Shown piece by piece: positions 60,396-64,000 of a stretch of DNA of 64,000 nucleotides. This stretch comes from Methylobacterium sp. R2-1. Lineage in GTDB: Bacteria > Pseudomonadota > Alphaproteobacteria > Rhizobiales > Beijerinckiaceae. A program made the position numbers and the translations under genes. How positions within the stretch are numbered: position 1 is the first letter of the stretch; each line of letters begins with the position of its first letter. The stretch lies in the NCBI RefSeq assembly GCF_014191355.1, contig NZ_JACHWM010000011.1:62001-126000 (forward strand), read 5' to 3'. The notes beneath the pieces were generated by a model. It worked only from the letters and a program-made list of their open reading frames with translations, was not told where the DNA came from and searched no databases.

Positions 60396-62743
60396 CGCGC
60401 AGCTTCCTTCGGGGTGTTCAGCGGAGAACGGGGGTCTGCCGTACGCCCCGCGATCCGGCAGGCGCAGGGGGCTTGAGCCGCGGTTTCGCGCTGCGGATCG
60501 AGCGGGAGCGTCCGGTTGAGGGACCAGAGCGTGCCGGCGCAGTTCTTGGCATCCCACCACGGATTGGCCCGGCCGGTGCGGGCGCGCCAATCGACGCTGT
60601 TCCCGCTCACCGTCACCGTGTGGCAGGGCTCCGCGTACTGGTTCCAGACCGAGATACCGACATTGGTGAAGGCTTGCGGCCGGGCGATCACCACGTTGCC
60701 TGCGATCGTCATGTGGCTGCCGCTCGCCACCGCGATGCCGTACTGGCCCGGATCGATCAGCAGGTTGTCGCGGGCTTCCAAGTAGGCGCCGCCGCCGTCT
60801 CCGAGCATGATCCCGCCACCGGACTGACTTGGGCCACCGCCGACGAGGCGGTTGCGGCTGACCAGGATCGGCCCGCCCGGCTCGCCGCGGGATTGGAAAA
60901 GGCTGATCGCGTCTTCCGGCACGCCACGGCCGGGCTCGTTCTCGCCGATGTTGCAGGAAATGCCGTTTCCGGGCCCCGTCACCTTGTCGAATTGCACGAA
61001 CTGACCGGCGGGGATGGGCCCGCGCACGTTGCGCAGGCTGTTGCAGCGGACGCTGACCCGGGTGGAGGAGAGGGCGCGGACGCCCGACAGGGCGTTCTCG
61101 ATCGTGTTTTCCTCAATCGTGACGCCTTCGCTCCCTTCGATATAGACGCCGACATCCCCCGTGTCGCGGATCGTGAGGTTGCGGATCGTCACGTTGCGCG
61201 CGCGTTCGATCCGCACCCCCTCGCCGCCGCAAGGCCCGATGTCGAGGTTCTCGATCGTACGGTCGGAGGCGTCGCGCAGAACGAGGCAGGGGCCGGACGG
61301 ATTGCTGACGGAGCGGCGGCCCTCTTCCGCACGAACCTCTTCCGCGCGGGCAGGCGCAGCGGGCCAGGGTGCGAGGAGCGCGAGACCGGCGAGCGCGCCC
61401 AAGGATGCGGCTCTCGCGCGCCCAGGTCGGAACGGCGCATCGGACGGGATGGGGGCGGTCTGCGCCCGGAAGATCATCGAGGCGGCGATGCCGATGCCGA
61501 TCAGCGTCCAGAACGGCACCGCCAGCATCGGTCCCTCCAGGGCCACGTCGAAGCTCGCATCGATGATGATCGAGGCGACGTAGCAGGCGATGAACAGAAA
61601 GAAGCCCTCCCATTTCCGCTCGCCGATCCGACGTGCCCGCCAGAAGGCGGCGATCATCGCCAGCATCCACACGGCGCAGGTCAGAAGCCACAGGGCGAGG
61701 CCCGGCACGCCGCTGCGGGCGAGATAGGTCATGTGGATGCTGTGCGGGCTGCGTAGGGTCGGCCCGCCGTTCTCGAGTCCAACGACGTAGCCGTCGGTCT
61801 CGGCGAGGTTCGGCCCGAACCCCTTGCCGGTCCAGAAGTACGGGCCATGCACAGTGTAGCCGACGATGCTGTTCCACCAGCGCAGTCGCCACTGCTTGGT
61901 GTCGTCGAGGTTGCCGCCGCTGCTCGGGGCGACGATGCTGACGATGTTGTTCACCACCGCCGCAGCGCTGACGGGCCGGTCACTGTTCGGCAGTTCCACC
62001 TCGACGTCGAGGGCAGCCGCGGCACCGAGAAGGCCGGCGCCGATGATCAGCGCCGCCGCGAGCCGCTTCCACTGGCCGACCGCCACGAGCGCGAGACCGA
62101 CCGGCACCGCGATCGCCAGCATGGAGCCGCGGTTCTGCGCGGCGGCCAGCACGGCGCCGAGGCCGACGAAGGCGAACCAGCCCGGCCCGACCCGGACGAG
62201 GCCGACCAGCGCGAGGACGACGGCACCGGTCAGATGCGTCGAGAGCTCGCCCGCCCGCGCCGCGAAGAACGGTACGTCGCCGAGGATGAAGGCGATGATC
62301 GCGAGCGGGATCACGACGCGCGCGAGCCAGCGGAACATCCGCAAGAGCGCCCCAAGCCGCCGCGGATCGTCGAGCAGGAGGGCGATCAGGACGAAGGCGT
62401 AGCTGCCGTAGAGCGCGACCGCCCCGTCGCGCAGGGCGTCGACCCGGTATTCGCGCAGGCCGGACAGCGTCCGCAGCAGCACCCAGCCCATCAGAGCGGC
62501 GACGCAGAGCGCGGGTGCGGTGGCAAGCCCGGCGGCGAGGTTGAGGCCCGTCCGCGCCCGGAACACCGCGAGCAGCCCCAGAAGGAACAGCAACTCGCCG
62601 GCATAGAGCGGCGGCAACCCGAGATAGGCGAAGCTCTTGCCAAAGATCATGTAGCCGGCGAAGGCGATTCCGAGCGCCGCCAGGAACAACTCGGCGAGGC
62701 GGCTCTCCCGCGGCAGAACGTGGACAGTTGTCGTCGTCGCCAT
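60392..62743 (-). CDS. O-antigen polymerase/ligase-like membrane protein fused to a right-handed beta-helix domain
   Basis: Protein of 783 residues. Residues ~15-440 contain about eleven membrane helices with a large loop (WNSIVGYTVHGPYFWTGKGFGPN and SPHSIHMTYLARSGVPGLAL), the pattern of Wzy/WaaL-type O-antigen ligases and polymerases. A hydrophobic stretch ending APARAEE (~450-470) then leads into a soluble half. Residues ~480-740 are PbH1-type repeats (VRIERARNVTIRNLTIRDTG, GVTIEENTIENALSGV), a beta-helix found in polysaccharide lyases and epimerases. Start ATG 62743. The join is within one uninterrupted frame. Confidence 0.85.
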   Translation of the reverse strand: MATTTTVHVLPRESRLAELFLAALGIAFAGYMIFGKSFAYLGLPPLYAGELLFLLGLLAVFRARTGLNLAAGLATAPALCVAALMGWVLLRTLSGLREYRVDALRDGAVALYGSYAFVLIALLLDDPRRLGALLRMFRWLARVVIPLAIIAFILGDVPFFAARAGELSTHLTGAVVLALVGLVRVGPGWFAFVGLGAVLAAAQNRGSMLAIAVPVGLALVAVGQWKRLAAALIIGAGLLGAAAALDVEVELPNSDRPVSAAAVVNNIVSIVAPSSGGNLDDTKQWRLRWWNSIVGYTVHGPYFWTGKGFGPNLAETDGYVVGLENGGPTLRSPHSIHMTYLARSGVPGLALWLLTCAVWMLAMIAAFWRARRIGERKWEGFFLFIACYVASIIIDASFDVALEGPMLAVPFWTLIGIGIAASMIFRAQTAPIPSDAPFRPGRARAASLGALAGLALLAPWPAAPARAEEVRAEEGRRSVSNPSGPCLVLRDASDRTIENLDIGPCGGEGVRIERARNVTIRNLTIRDTGDVGVYIEGSEGVTIEENTIENALSGVRALSSTRVSVRCNSLRNVRGPIPAGQFVQFDKVTGPGNGISCNIGENEPGRGVPEDAISLFQSRGEPGGPILVSRNRLVGGGPSQSGGGIMLGDGGGAYLEARDNLLIDPGQYGIAVASGSHMTIAGNVVIARPQAFTNVGISVWNQYAEPCHTVTVSGNSVDWRARTGRANPWWDAKNCAGTLWSLNRTLPLDPQRETAAQAPCACRIAGRTADPRSPLNTPKEAAR

Positions 62744-62998
62744 CAGCGCTTGCCTGTCCAAACGTGCCCGTCGCCCGCCGCTTACCGGCCTGATCGGGCG
62801 AGAAGTCTTGCGGGCGGGCCGCGTCCTGACAATCGAGGCCCGCGGTGCATCGGAGCGGTCCGGCCCGTACTTCCGACGTACCCCGAAGGATCGAGGAATT
62901 GCCGCCGCCCCTCCCGATGTCCGCGTGGTGCGGGCGCCCGCCTCGTCTAGGGTCGCCGGGTCATCCTTCCGGCCGCCTTACCCCCACCCGGACACAGC
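62744..62998. other. Divergent promoter region
   Basis: 255 bp between the polymerase-fusion gene (minus) and the flippase-like gene (plus). No gene seen; promoters for both polysaccharide transcripts are expected here. Confidence 0.5.
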
Positions 62999-64000
62999 AT
63001 GCCTGCCCTCCCGCGCGACCTCCGTGCCCTGGTCGGCGCCTGCCGCGCGTCTGCCGGAAGAGGCGCCGCCGGGCCGGCGCTCTCGGTGGCCGATCAGGCG
63101 CTGGTGAGCGCGTGCAACTTCGCCACCACCATCGTGCTGGCGCATGCCCTCGGCCTGGAAGCCTTCGGCCTGTTCTCGACAGCCTGGATCGCGGTGCTGC
63201 TCACCGTCAGCCTGCAGCTCGGTCTCGTCGTCTGCCCGATGATCAGCATTGGGCCGGGCCTGCGCGAGGAGGCGCGGCACGCCTATTACGCCATTGTCCT
63301 CGTCCACGAGGCAACCTTCCTGGCGCTCGCCGGCGGCGCCGTCGCGATCGGGCTCGCTCTGGCCTTCGGCGACCGCGCTCTGGCGCTCGCGGCGGGTGCG
63401 GCCTGCGCCGCCCACCTCGCCCAGGATTTTTCACGCCGCTACCTGTTCGCTCGCGGCCGGCCGCCTGTCGTCCTCGGGATCGACGCGGTCAATCAGGGGG
63501 TCAAGCTCGCATTTCTGGTGATGCTCGCGCGGGACGGCGTGCTCTCGCCAGCCCGCGCCCTGGAGGTCATCGCCGCCTCGGCCGTCCTGTCCTGCCTCTG
63601 CGCCATCCCGTTCCGAGGGCGGCTGGCGTGGCGGACCGGCGAGTTCGGCACGGCGAGCCGGCGGCAATGGCATTCCGGCCGCTGGCTGGTCCTGACCGGG
63701 CTGATGCAGTGGCTGAGCGGCTATGGCGGCCTGCTTGTCGCCGGGGCCCTGCTCGGCGTGACGCTGATCGGCGTGCTGAGGGCTGCGCAGAGCATCCTCG
63801 GCGTTCTCAATCTGATCCGCGACGCCCTGGAAAACATCGTCCCGCCGATCGCCGGCCGGGCGCTGGCGGCGCGCGGCCTCGACGGCCTGCGGCCGGTCAT
63901 CGGCGTGACCGCCGCCATCGGCTTTGCCGGTGGCCTCAGCTTCACGGGGCTGCTGGCGCTCACCGGACCGAGCCTTCTCGCGGCGGCGTTCGGGCCCGAC
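62999..64000 (+). CDS. Polysaccharide flippase-like multispan membrane protein, partial
   Basis: An open frame from ATG 62999 to the right edge (334 codons, no stop in the window). It encodes about nine hydrophobic segments; the start ALSVADQALVSACNFATTIVLAHALGLEAFGLFSTAW is the typical first helix pair of Wzx/PST polysaccharide exporters. It would move lipid-linked repeat units across the inner membrane for the polymerase encoded divergently. The C-terminal part lies outside the window. Confidence 0.8.
   Translation, partial: MPALPRDLRALVGACRASAGRGAAGPALSVADQALVSACNFATTIVLAHALGLEAFGLFSTAWIAVLLTVSLQLGLVVCPMISIGPGLREEARHAYYAIVLVHEATFLALAGGAVAIGLALAFGDRALALAAGAACAAHLAQDFSRRYLFARGRPPVVLGIDAVNQGVKLAFLVMLARDGVLSPARALEVIAASAVLSCLCAIPFRGRLAWRTGEFGTASRRQWHSGRWLVLTGLMQWLSGYGGLLVAGALLGVTLIGVLRAAQSILGVLNLIRDALENIVPPIAGRALAARGLDGLRPVIGVTAAIGFAGGLSFTGLLALTGPSLLAAAFGPD

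Overview
The window is high-GC alphaproteobacterial chromosome. The gene set (split dcw cluster next to rnpB, fused MrpA/B-type antiporter, FCD-type GntR regulator, ygiB/ygiC-like pair, many small secreted proteins) fits Rhizobiales, and Methylobacterium/Methylorubrum is my best guess. That assignment is an inference from gene content only; there is no rRNA or other marker here to fix the species.

Layout: 1-7.5 kb carries the end of pyrG, a DUF350/YgiB/YgiC-like trio, holC, an S10 serine carboxypeptidase, a YbdK-like ligase and small secreted proteins. 7.5-11.7 kb is a catabolic-looking block (threonine aldolase, FadR-type regulator, crotonase-fold protein, class III CoA-transferase). 12-17.3 kb holds an FKBP isomerase, a PfkB-family (adenosine kinase-like) gene and an enlarged NAD-dependent DNA ligase. 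17.37-17.77 kb is the RNase P RNA gene. 18.2-27.2 kb is the first half of the division/cell-wall cluster: rsmH, ftsL-like, ftsI, murE, murF, mraY, murD. It stops after murD and meets a convergent CPA2 cation/proton antiporter. 29.5-31.5 kb encodes two uncharacterised membrane proteins separated by a perfect palindrome.

About 31.6-33.6 kb is a visibly lower-GC islet with two adjacent peptidoglycan hydrolases (GH19-like and amidase plus PG-binding domain), probably phage derived. It is followed by a MoxR ATPase without its usual VWA partner, a catalase-fold protein lacking the expected distal histidine, an aldo/keto reductase, SixA, and a phage P5-like protein. 38.9-44.9 kb is a two-protein nonribosomal peptide synthetase: C-A-T, with a by-eye specificity code matching glycine, then C-T-TE with no adenylation domain.

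45.2-50.6 kb is a five-gene minus-strand operon for nucleotide-sugar synthesis and glycosyl transfer (UDP-sugar dehydrogenase, epimerase, GDP-fucose synthase, GT26, GT4). 51.2-57.3 kb is a complete, translationally coupled mrp/pha antiporter operon (AB-C-D-E-F-G). 57.7-59.4 kb is a chemoreceptor. 59.5-64 kb is a second surface-polysaccharide locus: a glycosyltransferase-like gene, an unusual O-antigen polymerase/ligase fused to a right-handed beta-helix domain, and a divergent flippase-like gene running off the end.

The most interesting items are the NRPS pair, the polymerase-beta-helix fusion, the two-lysin islet, and several proteins that keep their family fold but lack canonical catalytic residues.
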